Origin: Polytrichum commune
Taxonomy: Eukaryota > Streptophyta > Polytrichopsida > Polytrichales > Polytrichaceae
Assembly (NCBI GenBank): GCA_950295325.1
Contig: OX485808.1
Span: 39,020,527-39,084,526 of the forward strand
Length of the DNA stretch: 64,000 nt
Direction of reading: 5' to 3'
The notes beneath the pieces are model-generated. The model made no database searches. It saw only the letters and a list, made by a program, of their open reading frames with translations, and had not been told where the DNA came from. This document shows positions 9,687 to 23,645 of the stretch, one piece after another. The translations under genes and the position numbers were made by a program. How positions within the stretch are numbered: the stretch's first letter is position 1; every line of letters begins with the position of its first letter.

Positions 9687-12199
9687 CTATAAGAGAAAAC
9701 GTAATTGTCAACAAACAAAAAAATCCGTGTGGAATTACAATTGCTTCAATATTCAATATATGACCTCACAGTAGGCTATGATTGCATAATATGACATGAC
9801 ATACTCATAGAACGCACCATAGTCATCATATATGACAACAATGAGTAATATAATTACGACCTATGACTAACCATAGTCATATGACTGAACATAGTCATAT
9901 TTCCTATGACTGATCATAGTCATATGATTGGACATAGTCATATTGTATGACTACAATAAGTAACATATTCGCATAGGGTCCTCATGTTACTTCGTGGAGT
10001 GACATACCTATGCGGACATATGTTATCAACATTTTCTCTGTCTGCGATTGGTGTGAGAACCAAATAGAAACAAAAAATATCCAAGAGCAGCTTACCTGTG
10101 TCGATGAACCTACCATGTTCGCTAGTACGGACGCTAGATGGACTCCTTGGTCATATACGCCAAACAATATTCAATGTCGGATTGCTTGCGGGCCAATGCT
10201 TCGAATGGGGTAGGACCTCCCCCACAAAAAACTCCACTGAACTGTCGTTCCCGCTGCAAGAAACGCAGCTACAACCTCTAGTACGGTCTGCTCTACGGGG
10301 GACCATATCCCGACATTAGAATTAGAACACAACATCGACAAGAACTTGTCGTAGTCGGTGTTTTTTTTTTTTTTTTTTACATTCAGTTCCTTAGCGTGGT
10401 GGATCACTAGATCCGGGCCCCACTCTCTCCTATCGTGCAGAGGTCTGATATCGCAAAAAAATCCTACGACATTCAACACTATAATTTTCCTACGCCCGGA
10501 GTTCGACACTCTTACCGAGGGGACCTTCGCGGCTAACGGCTGGATCTTCGGAGCATTGGCAGCCTTCTTCTTCTTCTTCTGTGGACTGCCTCCTTTATGT
10601 GCCCGTATTCCCGCCCTCTTCGCCGCAAGCTCCTCATGCTCCTCTTCCTCCTCCAAATCCACGGGTTGTTGCTGACTCGCTCCAGACGTCATAACCTGGA
10701 GCGCCACGACCCAGTAATACTCTAGCGTTAGATTATGACTGCTTGTGATAACCTCATGTCATGTTATATGACTGCCTATAGTCATATTATGTGACATAGT
10801 CATATGACTGTCCAATGTTGAGGCCAAATCTAAGACATGAAACTTGCACGTAAGTATAACTACCCGACAAGTATGATGAGCATATGGCAGGAAGGCCAAC
10901 CTCTTTCTGTCGAGCCATTGCACGCTGGGTAGGCCGTGCATCGCGTTCCGCCAATAGCTTCTCCGCTTCGCCTTTCCTCTTCTTGGCTATGGGTTTCTTC
11001 TTTCGAATGTCGGGTTGGCTACCCATATCTGCTAGGGTGTTACACAGGGGCTCCGATGCAGCAGTCGACCCAGTATGCCCGGATTCCGCCGACTTCCTAG
11101 TTGCCTACATGTTCTAATGATCCACATGAGGCGTGTATTAGTGAACGATCTTTCTACATGACATACAACATTGTTGAAGCAAAGGTGTTCCAAACATGTA
11201 CTCGAAACGAGTACCAGTGGGTATACAAAGGCAACCTTTTTGGTGGTTACTTGGATCACGTCGACTCCCACTTCTGCCGTGGCTGGCGGTTGCAAGGGCT
11301 CCGTCGTTCGCTTCTGCACCTCCTGCAGCAACTGCTTCACCATAGCCTTCACATCCTCCAACTCCCCCTTCATGCTATCTTGGAAGTCGTGCAGCTCGCT
11401 CCGCGTAACTGCGAGGCCTCTATCTCCCGCTCTTGCATTTGGGAGTGGCCCTCTAGACAACGACGACCGGCCCCGTCCTAATTTCCCGGGTGTCGCAAGC
11501 TCGGTTTCCACCTCCAGCTGCGTCGGGGGCCGCTCTAAATTTGCGGCCTGTGAAAGGAGCAACTGTGGATCCATGAAAAATGCGTAAACATACCAAAACC
11601 AACCAATATATGATTGTGAAGTTTAGTGTATTCATATGACTCAGAATATGACTAGGTGAAGTCATATGACGGTAACATATGACTATCTGAAGTCATATGA
11701 CTCATGATATGATTATGTAAAATCATATAATTCATTATATGACTGTAGGTTGTTACATATTCATTCACGAATGTCTTGCACACAAAATTACTTACAAGTC
11801 TAGAGCGCACCTCCCCCTCGGACCTTCCGGAATAGAACAAGGTATGCACGGTCAGACGTGCGGCTTTCATGCGCATGGCCTCCGCGGTTTTATCCGTCCG
11901 GGCAATTAACCGCTTGAAGTTGTCCACGTGTGCCTTCTTCACGTACGGTGGGAGCGGGCCACACCCCAGCCACTACCCTGCTCTCCCAGAGGCACGCCAC
12001 GGCTGCTCTCAAAAACACGCGCAAGCTCATTCGAAGTCATTTCCAAAACCGGCAATGAAATTGCCGGGAAACTAGCAATTGTACGAAATACTTCCACTTG
12101 CATGCCATCAAGCAGATTAGCTATTTTTCTTATCAAATTGACTAGTACATTATTCATTTCGGCAGAAATGGAGGAAGTCGCGGGAACCACACTGTTCAA
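9318..12199 (-). CDS. TNPA-like gene of the CACTA element, about six exons
   Basis: A run of minus-strand open stretches with plausible splice sites: about 12199-11950, 11942-11797 (GTAAGT donor), 11574-11251 (GTAACC donor), 11104-10864 (TAG acceptor, GTAGTT donor), 10695-10171 (CCAG acceptor) and 9686-9318. The chain has helical segments (AEMNNVLVNLIRKIANLL, ELEDVKAMVKQLLQEVQK), basic clusters (KKKPIAKKRKGEAE, PQKKKKKAAN) and an acidic patch (DLEEEEEHEEL). This suits a nuclear DNA-binding accessory protein. The last exon resembles the C-terminal domain of CACTA ORF products. Introns contain the TGACT/AGTCAT repeats. Joins between the first two stretches and before the last exon are not settled, and there may be frameshifts. 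Confidence 0.45.
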
Positions 12200-12419
12200 T
12201 ACGAACAGGAGTTAATAGACGGACATTACATCTCACAAAAATTATGACTCCAACGAGTGGCAATGCTGAAACATGACTCAAACGAGTCACAATGTCTCCA
12301 CATTTGTATGACTCTAAGGACTCATAATCATACGAATGTAACTGGAGTGCGTCATAATGACTCTAAACTATGACTACAACTTTACAAGAAGTCATAATAT
12401 TTTGAACTTGACAGGGAGT

Positions 12420-14220
12420 CACACTGCTCAAGACATGACTCACACATATATAAATATGTACACACATTTTCATTCACACTCTCTCACACACACACACACC
12501 TTTGTCAATGGATTTGGTGAAGATATTGGGTTACACACTCCAAGTTCCTAACTTTTGTATAATCTCTTATACCCACATTAACAGTCTTATTCTTACACTC
12601 ACACATATATTCTCACTCACATACATATTCTTACTTATATTCATATACATATTCTCATTCACACTCTCTCACATACACATACATTTTCAACACACACACA
12701 CCTACATCTTTATCAATGGTTTTGGTAAAGACATTGGGTCACACACACACACACATTTTCATTCATACAAATATACACATATACCTTTGTCAATGCATTT
12801 ATGAAGACATTAGGTTACACATTCCAAACCCTAACATTTGGAGTATTTCTCATATCCACACTAATACTCTTATCATTATATACACACACACACACATACA
12901 TACATTTTCATTCATACAAATATACACACATACCTTTGTCAATGCATTTGGTGAAGACATTAGGTTACACTTCCCAAACCCTAACTTTTGGATTATTTCT
13001 CATGTCCATACTAACACTCTTATCATTACACTCACATATATATTCACACACACACACAAACCCTAACCTTTGGATTATTTCTCATATCGACACTAACAAT
13101 CTTATCATTACACTCACATATATATTTATACACACACACACACATTTTTATTCATACAAATATACACATATCTTTGTCAATGCATTTGGTGAAGACATTA
13201 GGTTACACATTCCAAACCCTAACATTTGGATTATTTCTCATATCCACACTAACAATCTTATCATTACACTCACATATATATTCACATACACATATATATA
13301 CATATACACATACACACATTTTCATTCATACAAATATATACATACCTTTGTCAATGCATTTGGTGAAGACATTAGGTTACACATTCCAAACCCTAACCTT
13401 TGGATTATTTTTCATGTCCACACTAACACTCTTATCATTACACTCACACATATATTCACACACACACACACATACATTTCCATTCACAAAAATATATAAA
13501 CATACGTTTGTCATTGGATTTGGTGAAAACATGGGGTTGCATATTCCAAGTTCCTCACTTTTGATTTATCTCTTATATCTACACTAGCATTCTCATACTC
13601 ATACACACATTCTCATTTATTCCCTCACACATTTATGGTAAACCCTAATATTGCAAATATTGGGTTCCACACTCTAAGTTCCTCACTTTTGGCTTGTCTC
13701 TCATATCCACACTTACACTTCCATTCTCACACTTACACTTCCATTCTCACTCCTACCCACATATACATTCTTACACTAACACACACATTGTCACATATTC
13801 TCACTCACACTCTCATACTCACACACATACATTGTCATTCACACTCTCAAACACATTCTCATTTATACTTTCACATACTCCCTCACATTCACACACACTC
13901 ACACACACTCACACTCACACTCACACACACTCACACTCACACTCACTCACACTCACACACACTCACACTCACATTCACACACACTCACACACATTCACAC
14001 TCACACTCACACTCACACACACATTCACACTTACACTCACACTCACACTCACACTCACACACACTCACACTCACACACACTCACACACACTCACACTCAC
14101 ACTCACACACACACACACTCACACTCACACTCACACTCACACACACTTACACTCACACTCACACATTCAAACACACTAACACTCACACATACATCCTCAT
14201 TCTCACACTCAAACACTTAT
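12420..14220. repeat. CA-rich minisatellite with a 190-240 bp higher-order unit
   Basis: ACACAC/CTCACA tracts alternate with a conserved block TTTGTCAATG.ATTTGGTGAAGACAT followed by CCAAACCCTAAC, seen near 12500, 12705, 12790, 12935, 13175, 13350 and 13510. From 13700 on it degenerates to pure (CACACT)-type repeats. The frames in it (such as 12801-13499) only spell repeated HSHTHT-type peptides and are not counted as genes. Confidence 0.9.
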
Positions 14221-14234
14221 ATAAAACCCTAAAA

Positions 14235-14800
14235 CTATTGATATATTGTGTGAACACAAATTTGCGAATTTTTAAAAAAAAATTGGAATTTTCAGACATT
14301 CGTTATAAAAAAATTTGGGAAGGGGGGATCAATATATTTTTAAAAGTGGCATCTCGGATCCGAGATGCTACTTTCAAAATGATAATCGATCCCCCTACCC
14401 ATAAGGTTTCATAACCAATTTAAAAAAATCCATAATTATTGAGCTAATGTGGGAGGACAAATTTTGTGGAATTGTTTTGAACAAACTATGAAACTTTCCG
14501 GGCAAGGGAGATCATTTGTTCTTTTGAAAGGGGCATCTCGGATCCGAGATGCCACATTAAAAAAAAAATTAAAAAAAAAAAAAAAACATCTACCTCCCAT
14601 AAACATTTACAAACAATTCGAAGAAATTTCAAAAAAATCACACAATCCGAAACTATTGATATATTGTATGAACACAATTTTTGCAAATTTTTGCAAATTG
14701 TTTAGATTTTTTTGGAATTTTTGGGCATTAGTTATGAAACTTTCTGGGAAGGGGGAACAATATATTTTTTAAAGTGACATCTCGGATCGCCAGTGGAAGT
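14235..14800. repeat. three-copy module carrying CTCGGATCCGAG palindromes
   Basis: Copies share ACTATTGATATATTGT.TGAACACAA, TTATGAAACTTTC.GGGAAGGG and a terminal palindrome. Palindromes: 14343-14374 (32 bp, one mismatch pair), 14532-14553 (22 bp, perfect), and a truncated third at about 14778-14790. Confidence 0.85.
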
Positions 14801-15219
14801 GTGCAGCTCGTCACTCGACTTAGAGTATTGCGACTCGGACGGTGATTGACTTCCCGTCCGAGCAAGAAGTTGTATAAATGAAACTTAGGTGGGTATATAT
14901 TTAAGTTCAATTATATACATGTTCAATTAGTCTCTTGGCAATAGTCAATTTCAAATTTCCTCCCCAATTTTCCCCCTATATTTTCTAAAACATTAATCAA
15001 TTATCAATTCAATAAATAAACATGGGCCATTCCCAATTCTCATTGCCGTTCATACTATAACACACAAAGTACTTAATTTTGACCAAAATTTGTCATTATT
15101 AAATAAATACTCCAAACCATAATACTAGATAATGAGTCATGGGGCAAAAACACAAGCAGCCCGTCTAGGGCAGCCTGAATTTTCAAGGGCTGTCCAAAAA
15201 AAGGAAAAAAATGGTCCTC

Positions 15220-15504
15220 GTCAGAATGTGACTGAAGAATATGACTCACAGAAAAATGTGACTGCCACATATGACTAGGCTTCCACCAGACACGTTTCCC
15301 GTCGTTCCCTATAAAGGCACCCGTCGTTCCCATACGTCGTATATAGTACATTTTCCGAATACGACAGTCAAATATGACTGCGAGTCATATTTTTGAATTT
15401 CGTACCCCCCAAGGGTCGAGGCCTGGCAAAATGTGACTGCATGTAGTCACCAGTCATCCCCAGTCATATTTCCCTAGTCACAAAATACCCAATCTGTTGT
15501 AGTG
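15220..15504. promoter_or_regulatory. right subterminal and terminal repeat region of the CACTA element
   Basis: Dense GTGACTG/AGTCATAT motifs ending in the TIR. The stretch 14800-15220 before it shows nothing else I recognise. Confidence 0.6.
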
Positions 15505-15507
15505 ATG

Positions 15508-18500
15508 GGACATGTGTTGATTGAGTACCTTTTCCCCGGTTGCTCTTTCAACTAATTTTATTTTGGCCGTTGGATGCATGCGTAAACCCTATGGCTCCAT
15601 CTGCGACATCTGATGTCAAGATGGGAATGAGATTACAACCTTTCTTTTTCGATGCGGTAATGAGAAACAATTGTCATAATTGAATCCATATCTTATATGT
15701 CAAATTACAAAGTTACGTCATGGATCATATACATATTGGAATTATTTTATAAGCAACTAATCAAATACTAACACACACACACACGCATTAAGTACTACAT
15801 ATATGTGGATTTGTTAACATTTTCATGTAAGTTTTGACTTAATTATATGAAAAGATTGGATTGAAAACACAAAAGATAACACTCACCATGAGAAAACGAT
15901 TCGTATTAGTATAAATCAACGGTATTGTCAATTTGATTATCAAAACTTGTCTCAAAAGGTGTGTTAACATGTGCACAAAATATATACAATTTTGATAGAA
16001 GAATTCAACCTATTGTTGATCATCATGCACATTTGGAAGTTTGTTGAGAAGGGTTGATACCAATAGCGGAACTGATGTGGTGGTCATATATGGGTCCATA
16101 CCAATATCGGAAGTGTTGTGGTTGTCATATATGAGTGTACAAAACACAATCACTATTCACTCCAATAGTGATCATGATTCACAAAATCTAATCTACGCAC
16201 TCTCATGTATATGTCATATTATGCGACGCGACTCACACAACCAATGATTAATTCAATCTTTGTCCTCGTTGAACCCTAACAATAAGCACTAATAATAATC
16301 ACTAATAATGTTTAAATTTTATTATATCAGTATAAAGATATAACACCGTATAAATCCCAATAGTAAGTCACACAAATATCATATTTGGTCTAGTTGTTAA
16401 ATGTTGCTGAAACTGAGATGTTTCTCATATGATCATCAAGTGTGTGGGGAGTTTCTTACATAGATTTGATTAATAGGTGTGAATACCATATGATAGTAGA
16501 TCGTTCATTTCAAGCGAGGCATACCAAATATTCAATCACAAACATATACGAGTTAATGAGGCATTGTACTAATTTGTATTGTTAACTAATGTTTTTTTTA
16601 TGATGCATCATGCAACATCAAGTGTCTTAATATGCCACTTGTCTTTATTTTCTTATATCATTATTGATTCCTTAAAAACTAGGACATAAAGTTCAATGAT
16701 TGTAATTCTTAAACGTTCCCTATTGGCAAAATATTTAATACCTACATATGATATAGAGCATGGTAGAAGATACGTGTATTTTGTATTTAAAAGACACTCA
16801 TACAGCAACAATGCTCCTCAAAAATGATTTATTCATTTATTTTCTTTGTTGAGGTGCGATTACATAGTGACACGAAAGAAGACACCCATTTTGGCCGTTG
16901 GATGCGTGCTTCATAGCAAACTTAGGATGGTTAGCATATTTTGAGCACATAATCCTCATCTTTGCTAACATGTGTCTTCGTGCCGCCAATTCCAGGTCTC
17001 GACCTAACTACACACTACTCAAATATATAGGTGTCCAAATTATTGTTGTGGTTGATTTAGGCACATCTACCTTATATCAAGCTGGATAATATTGTATGAA
17101 TAGTCAAGTAACGGCCGAATGTCATGTGCGTCAAAGGTGGTGAGAGTCAGTGGCAACAAATATGGTTGTCCTAATAAGGATCAATTTCGTTTGGTAGTAA
17201 ATACATTATATCCTTCCATGCAATAAACATCAACTCGGGCCTAATTCGGTTAATTTTTTTCATTAGACACCTACCATAGAGGGCGTTCTATTTCATCAAG
17301 TAATGCCATAATGTACATAAACTAAAATAAATGTTACTTTACATAAAAAGAAGCACAAAATACAAATAATTAACCACATTAAGATTTGAGCAATACAATG
17401 AATGTGGCTTGCATTGATTTTCTATTGAAAAATAACTTCAAACAAATAGTTAAATGTAAATCATTATCATAGTAGTAGTAATGTTTCTTGCACACACTTG
17501 TATGTCAATCACCTAATATACTAATTCATTTTGCTTCTAGTAATGGACCCCAAAAGTAGGGCGTGAATTTTTACTACCCAAGATGTGTTATTACACAATA
17601 TTTCCAAGTGTTTCTTGACAACATCAATAAAATGGGGTCTCATGGTCACAACTAGTATTATCTTATAATACCCATTGTTGTTCATAAAAACAATTGAAGA
17701 TGGGGAAAGATGTTATTTCATCACCCCTGGGCCAATAACTAACACATGACCCATTTCCATGTATTAAACATGTACTCAATACTGAAATTGTGGTTAGCAA
17801 CACTCAAGGTTGATTATGTTTTTAAGATGCACCCATGGCATTGTGGACCCATAACATTAGTGGAATCCGAGCCAATGATTTGTTGGACCGACAGTGAATT
17901 TAGAAAGTGGGTGCGAACCTTCCATGATGGTGGGAGTGGCCGGTCTGATTTTTGGGCATAATCGGTCAACATCCCAATGTTTCCAAGTCCAGCCGGTTCC
18001 ATAATGTGATTGTTTGGTTTTAGGGTTTAGGGTTTGGCAAATACATGAATTTTAATTTTTAAAATAATAACCATAAAAACACCACGCAAATATATGACCC
18101 TATTACATTTAACCCTAAACCCTATTAGAATTAACATTATTTTACATTAATATTTGGCATCGCACGATGTACTGTTATTCCATTGGGCAATTCAAATGTA
18201 TTACTTATGAGTTCATAATCACTCATGTTGAAAAGGTTGTTTGGACGTTTAGGGCCTTCACTTATTTGTGTGAATAGGTGTGAAGCTAAGAAAAACCCAC
18301 CCCCCCCCCATAGGTAGAAAGAGAGTGTGTAGAAAAGATTGGACTTATATGTGCTCAAATATGGACATTAGGTAGGTTTAGTACTTAAGACATATGTAGA
18401 GACTTTGTAAGCGCTTTGGCTTTTCAATAATTAAAGGTTGACCAAGTAATCATTGTGAAGATTGACATGCAAATAGATAAATAGCATCACCAACTTCTTA

Positions 18501-20724
18501 TGCAAGCGAGCAAATGTAAATAGAGAGTCTCTTCACATGTAGGTGTTTACTGCCTTTTGGTGGGGAACTTTGTGACCATGACTTTATGAATGGTTTTGTA
18601 TCTTAGGTAGGGATTGATTAGATGGGACATTTGGGGAGAGGTCTTGGTGAGAGGTTAAGTGTGTTAATGAGGAGTTGGGTTGGGTGTGACTTCAACTTAG
18701 TGTTCTTGGGGGGGGGGGGGCGTGTGGCTTTTTGTGAGATGAAGATCAAGGGTTCGAAACCTTAATAGACGATAATGAGAAACATGATGACAAGAAAACA
18801 CTATCCTTTACCATAAATTGGGCGTTCTTTGGGGGTAGTTGAGTTTGGGTGACCAACCTACAAGGGATGCTCTCTCCATCAGTCAATTGTAATGCAGCTT
18901 TCAAAGATGTTTAGTTTCTTTTGCTAGGGGTTTGTTAAATGAAATCAACTCACTGCCAAGCTCTTGGGTGGGCAAATAGTGTGAATTGAGAGACAACCAC
19001 GATTGCATGTATTGTTGTAAGAGTTTGTAAGACTTTATCCTATGAATCATCATCCAAACACCGATTCAAAACCAAAACAACCTTAATTAATCATGTGAAT
19101 GTCTTAGTGAAAATAATTTGTGACACCAAGATGATATCGGAATCACCTTTGAAGTCTTCCTTGAATATTTCATTGGCTTTATGTCTTATTTAAAATCCTA
19201 ACTACACACCCAAGTGTCATGTATTACAATGTAGCATGCAAGAGGAAGATAATTGTGAGCAAGTATGGAATGTAGAATATATATTAAAAATGTTGAAACA
19301 TTGGTGTTCATGCACTAAGGTTGATGAGGCTATTGTGGAAACCTCTAGCCTACTTAAAATTATCTAGGTGATGGATTCGAGCATTAGAAGCTTGAGCAGG
19401 ATAACAATTGCGAATCATGACCAAGCAATCTAAAGTTGTTGAAATTGGAGTTGAGGAAGGTGTTCATCTAGGCTCTGGAATCAAAGATTCTCTACTTTCC
19501 AATTTGGTTTTAAAGCAAGCAACTCTTACATTGTTCAATGTTGTGTAAGTGGATGGCGACACTAGCAAATTCTACAGTTTGTTTTTTGCAAAGGTGGCTA
19601 AATCAACATGTATTACTCACCCACGGAATTAAAGCAACAATATTGCCAATTCCAAGCCAAATATAAGTGTCCAATAGGAAGCTAACTTAAGTGGCCTCCT
19701 CTTACCTTAGCGTAAATATGAGCCCATTCTCCTAACGTAGATAATGGGTGTCCATGATGTAAGGTGAGGTATCTACCCGTTTTTTTTTTTTGAAAGGTGG
19801 GCTCTATGTGGAAGTTTGAAGAGAGGGGTGGGGGCGTAGTTGAGGGTGTGTGGGTGGTATTGAGGTATTTTAACAGGGTTCTATGGTGGTTTGTCAATGG
19901 ACTACTTTTAGTTTTATTTTGTATATGATTGAATAGGTGAGGTATTTTATGGTAAGTTGGTATAAGGATTTCATTATTTTTTGGGTATGTCGAGGTTCTT
20001 GAGTTTTTCCATTGATGGCTCATGTATGGGGGCCTTTTACACCCACCATGATGGTTAGTAGGGGACTCAGGTTGATCACCTAGCACTTAGGACCCATGCG
20101 TTTAGAGCTTAATTAAAAGGGGAGAAGTTTGGTGCATGGTAGTATATATACGTCATTTATCGATTTCAAGATACCGTATAGTTAGTTAGAAAAATTGTAC
20201 TGTTGCATAAATTGAGGGATATGTTTGTTGAAAAAACCCCACCCCTGAAAACCTCATCAAAGTCATTCAAAATGCATAGTGCCATGCGAACGAGCATGAT
20301 AAATACACAAAATGCAAAAGCCACTAAAATGCAGAGGCAAATATCCTAGGGCTGACAAGATAAAAATGTGTCCTATAAAAACATCCATGATAGTGGATGA
20401 AGATGAACCATTTTCATTTGTCTATACCCTTGTACAAGGAACCAGTTGTCACATGTAGCTAGGTATAATTTCCCTCATTTTGTTTTTTCATGTGGAGAAG
20501 GCGGGGGGGGGGGGGGGGGTCACTCCCATATTTTACAAAACTATGTGAGAACCATATGGAGTCCACTTTGAAGTTGCTACATACAAATTATAAAACCTGT
20601 ATTTGTAACAATGACCAAGTTATATATTGAACTTTGCAATACAAATAAATTAGGGTGGTTACAAATTGACCATGTTAGAGAATTTTCAAAACTAACATAC
20701 CATAAGGTTAAGTAGGGTGGGGTG

Positions 20725-20772
<48 letters not shown>

Positions 20773-21492
20773 GCCCACACACTTTGGGAGAGACCTTAAT
20801 CCCATCATCCCAAATATTGAGACTAATTTTATTTATAACATTCAATATTTCATGCATAAAAGGAAACCCTTAGGGAAGGAGGAATGCCCTTCCCAAAATG
20901 CTAAAGAGGACTCATTTTCGCCCCATCTCTCTCAAGTGTAGTGTGGCTAAAAAGGGTGTGTGAACTCCTAGGGGTGTGGTAGTTTTGAGTGTGTTGTGAT
21001 GGCCTGGTTAGGTTGTGATTACACCAGTGGTGTCGTGGCATGGCTAGGTTGTGAGTGGCTCTCTCTCTTTTTCCTTTGAAATGTTTTGAAGATTGCTTAT
21101 AGAGTGTATGAATTTAGGGTTTAGGAACATGATGTGTGAGGAAGATACGTAGCACGCTAATGTCCAAGGGATTTTTGGGCATGATCGGTCAAAATGCTAG
21201 TGTTTGCAAGTCCAACCGGTTATTTCTCAAACTCAACTCTACAAGATCGGTAGCTTCAAAACATCAACGCCACCAAATGGCCTTTGACGTTATTTCACAA
21301 GATCGATAATTATGTTGAAGCGTTGAACTTCAAACATTTATTTCTCAAACTCAACATGTGCATTTGTAAGTATTGGTCAGTTCTCCCGTATCATTTCAGC
21401 CGATCATGTGTGCGCTTCACTAAGGATAGATCTCTCTTCCCAATTGGATAGACAATGATATTTTGCAATTCTCTCATATTTATTGGTGCTCA
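15508..21492. other. gene-free AT-rich intergenic DNA
   Basis: No coding region I can support. It includes short simple repeats (poly-C/G near 18300, 18710 and 20503), a two-copy repeat near 16050-16135 (GATACCAATA.CGGAA...GTCATATATG), and a GGGTTTAGGG scrap near 18022. Confidence 0.6.
20725..20769. repeat. (TA)n microsatellite
   Basis: About 22 TA units. Confidence 0.98.
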
Positions 21493-21495
21493 TGA

Positions 21496-21838
21496 TAGTA
21501 GAAAATTATGTCCAAAAACACCGTAGCCAAAATCAGCTGAGATTCTTTTGACTAGCCTTATCTGCAGTTGCTAAACAATTACATATATATTTTTATTTTT
21601 ATTTTTTGTTTTTTTGTTTTACAACAACAATTTCATGACGTTTAGAGCATGTAATATACCGTTGGAAAGGTGTTTTCAAGACCTTTCCAACAATTTATTA
21701 CACAAATACAAATTACTTAAAATTTTGGTTGCTTAACCAAGAAACAAATATGCAGTGTTTAAGCAACTGTTGATCACGATGGTCAAGATAACCGCAACCA
21801 ATTTTGGTTGCAGTTGTTTTTGACATAATTTTCTACTA
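21496..21838. mobile_element. 343-bp MITE with TIR TAGTAGAAAATTATGTC
   Basis: The ends TAGTAGAAAATTATGTC(C)AAAAACA and their reverse complement face each other. TGA flanks both ends (21493-21495, 21839-21841) as a 3-bp target duplication. An inner hairpin GTTGGAAAGGT/ACCTTTCCAAC lies near 21662-21691. No coding capacity; the superfamily is not certain. Confidence 0.75.
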
Positions 21839-21841
21839 TGA

Positions 21842-23645
21842 TGTGTCTATTTGAAAGTAGTTTGGTGAAAAGATACGATGTTGTTTTGCTAATTAGTTGT
21901 AGTAGCTATAATTGGGATGCTAGAGTCTTCTTGTTAAAGCAAAACCCCAGAGAAAGGCCCTAGAGTGCTCACTAATGTTTGAGCAGTGATTTCTCTCTAT
22001 AAAATTAAAGTGGTAATAATATGCGAGAATAGCAATGTACTCTAGTCTACCACACCTTCCAGTGTAATGTAGATACTATTAATATGGGTTGATAAATAGA
22101 CTTGTGGAGCCACTTCACATGGGACGTCTACTAAATTTGCCTACGTCATGGTAGAATTGAAGTTCATGAAATTGGTTTCAAAGATCCAAAAAGCTGCTAG
22201 AGTTAATTTAAGGCCCCCTACCATGAAATCGATAGGACACTTTGCTAACGTTTATTAAGTCCATGAAGTAGCTTGGAACCTTCATGAAATTGAGTTTGTA
22301 CTTCTACGAAGTCATCTTACTAGGAGTATGGTTATTTATCATTCTTGCGTCATCTGAGTCATCTGCCTCCGACAAAATTGAGGCACAGTTAGGAGGCACT
22401 AGCATTTTTGTCCATAAGGTACATACTAGGTCTTAAGTGGCACATTTTCCTAATTGGACACCTATATTTGATTGGACCAGGTATGCAGATCAATGAGGAT
22501 CACAAAGCAAACATCATGAAGACACATGTTTAAAATACAATGGATCGCGTCTTTCTTCCAATATTAATAACTAATCTACACTTGCTAGTGAACACAGTTC
22601 GGAGGATTTGTATATACATTAATTTCCACACAATCCAACAAACATAGTTTGCTAAAATAGGTCATACTTTAATAGTTCGACATTTTAATTAGAAACGGAG
22701 TATTTGCTTCAATATGGAAACTTCGACATTTTAATTGGAAAGTTCGACATTTCAATTAGAAACTAACGTTGGGGATATGACCCCACGTAACTTCTTGATG
22801 ATTACATATATAAGATGATACAATGGTTTTGCTTACATAACATATACCTAATCATCTTGTGCGATAGGTATTTATAATGTAGCCAGGGTAGCAAAGAAGA
22901 ATCAGACGACCATCATGAAACTTGACTACACGTGACCATGCAAATTGGGCCCGCAAAGCCAGTATGTCATTAACTATAGCCCATAGAGGCTTCAAAGCCA
23001 TGCAATGCGATGTGCACAAGTAGTTTGTTCTAACTTGGTGAAATTTTAATATATAACTAATAATTGATTCCTATGCCGCCGTCCTTCATGACTTCCCACC
23101 CATCCGCATGCAAAGGGTAATTGTGCACCTTCCTGGAACAACCTTAATAATTCTCGGTGTAGCAATCTTAATAATTAAGCATGCAACACACACAAAGCAC
23201 GGCAAATGGTTGTGGGCCCCATGAACTTCACTTAAGTGCCCAAATTTGTGGGTGCAAAGCCGTTCTTCTTTGATGCCCATCATCACCCCTTACCATTGGC
23301 TCTCTTTCACTATACACGTTTGAAATGCATGAATATGGACTCAAGTCTATGGAGTAGGGTATTGTGCTAATTCAAGTAGTGGTAACACTTATCGATTCCA
23401 CATAGGTTAGAAACTCGACCCCCTTTCGATGGGTGGCAACATCATCAAAGAGGCGCTAGACTAACGTATGCATGTGTTATTCAATAATTTCTCTTAATAG
23501 GACCCCCATAGTTGGTCGGTCCCTGGTTCAACGAGGGTCAAAGAACAAATACCATAAAGACATGTTTGAGGGGAAGTGGACTACATCTTCAAATTTGATC
23601 AAACTACTCCATGTTCAACAATGAACACATTTGAGAGGATCTATG
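21842..23645. other. gene-free intergenic DNA
   Basis: AT-rich. I see no gene, transposon end or strong repeat. Confidence 0.5.

Larger units (their letters stand above)
8487..15504. mobile_element. complete CACTA (EnSpm) DNA transposon, 7018 bp
   Basis: The left end CACTACAACAGATTGGGTAT... (8487-8515) is matched without mismatch by the reverse complement at 15476-15504, a 29-bp TIR starting CACTA. ATG flanks both ends (8484-8486, 15505-15507), the 3-bp target duplication expected of CACTA elements. Both subterminal regions are crowded with TGACT/AGTCATAT motifs in both orientations, as in known CACTA elements where the TNPA protein binds. Inside: a minus-strand multi-exon gene (12199-9318), a CA-rich minisatellite (12420-14220), and a three-copy module with CTCGGATCCGAG palindromes (14235-14790). 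I find no TNPD-type transposase, so the element is probably non-autonomous. Confidence 0.93.

Noticed and set aside
12801-14414. Long open frames in the CA-rich region
   Set aside because: They spell repeated His-Thr-Ser peptides set by the minisatellite, without domain or start context.
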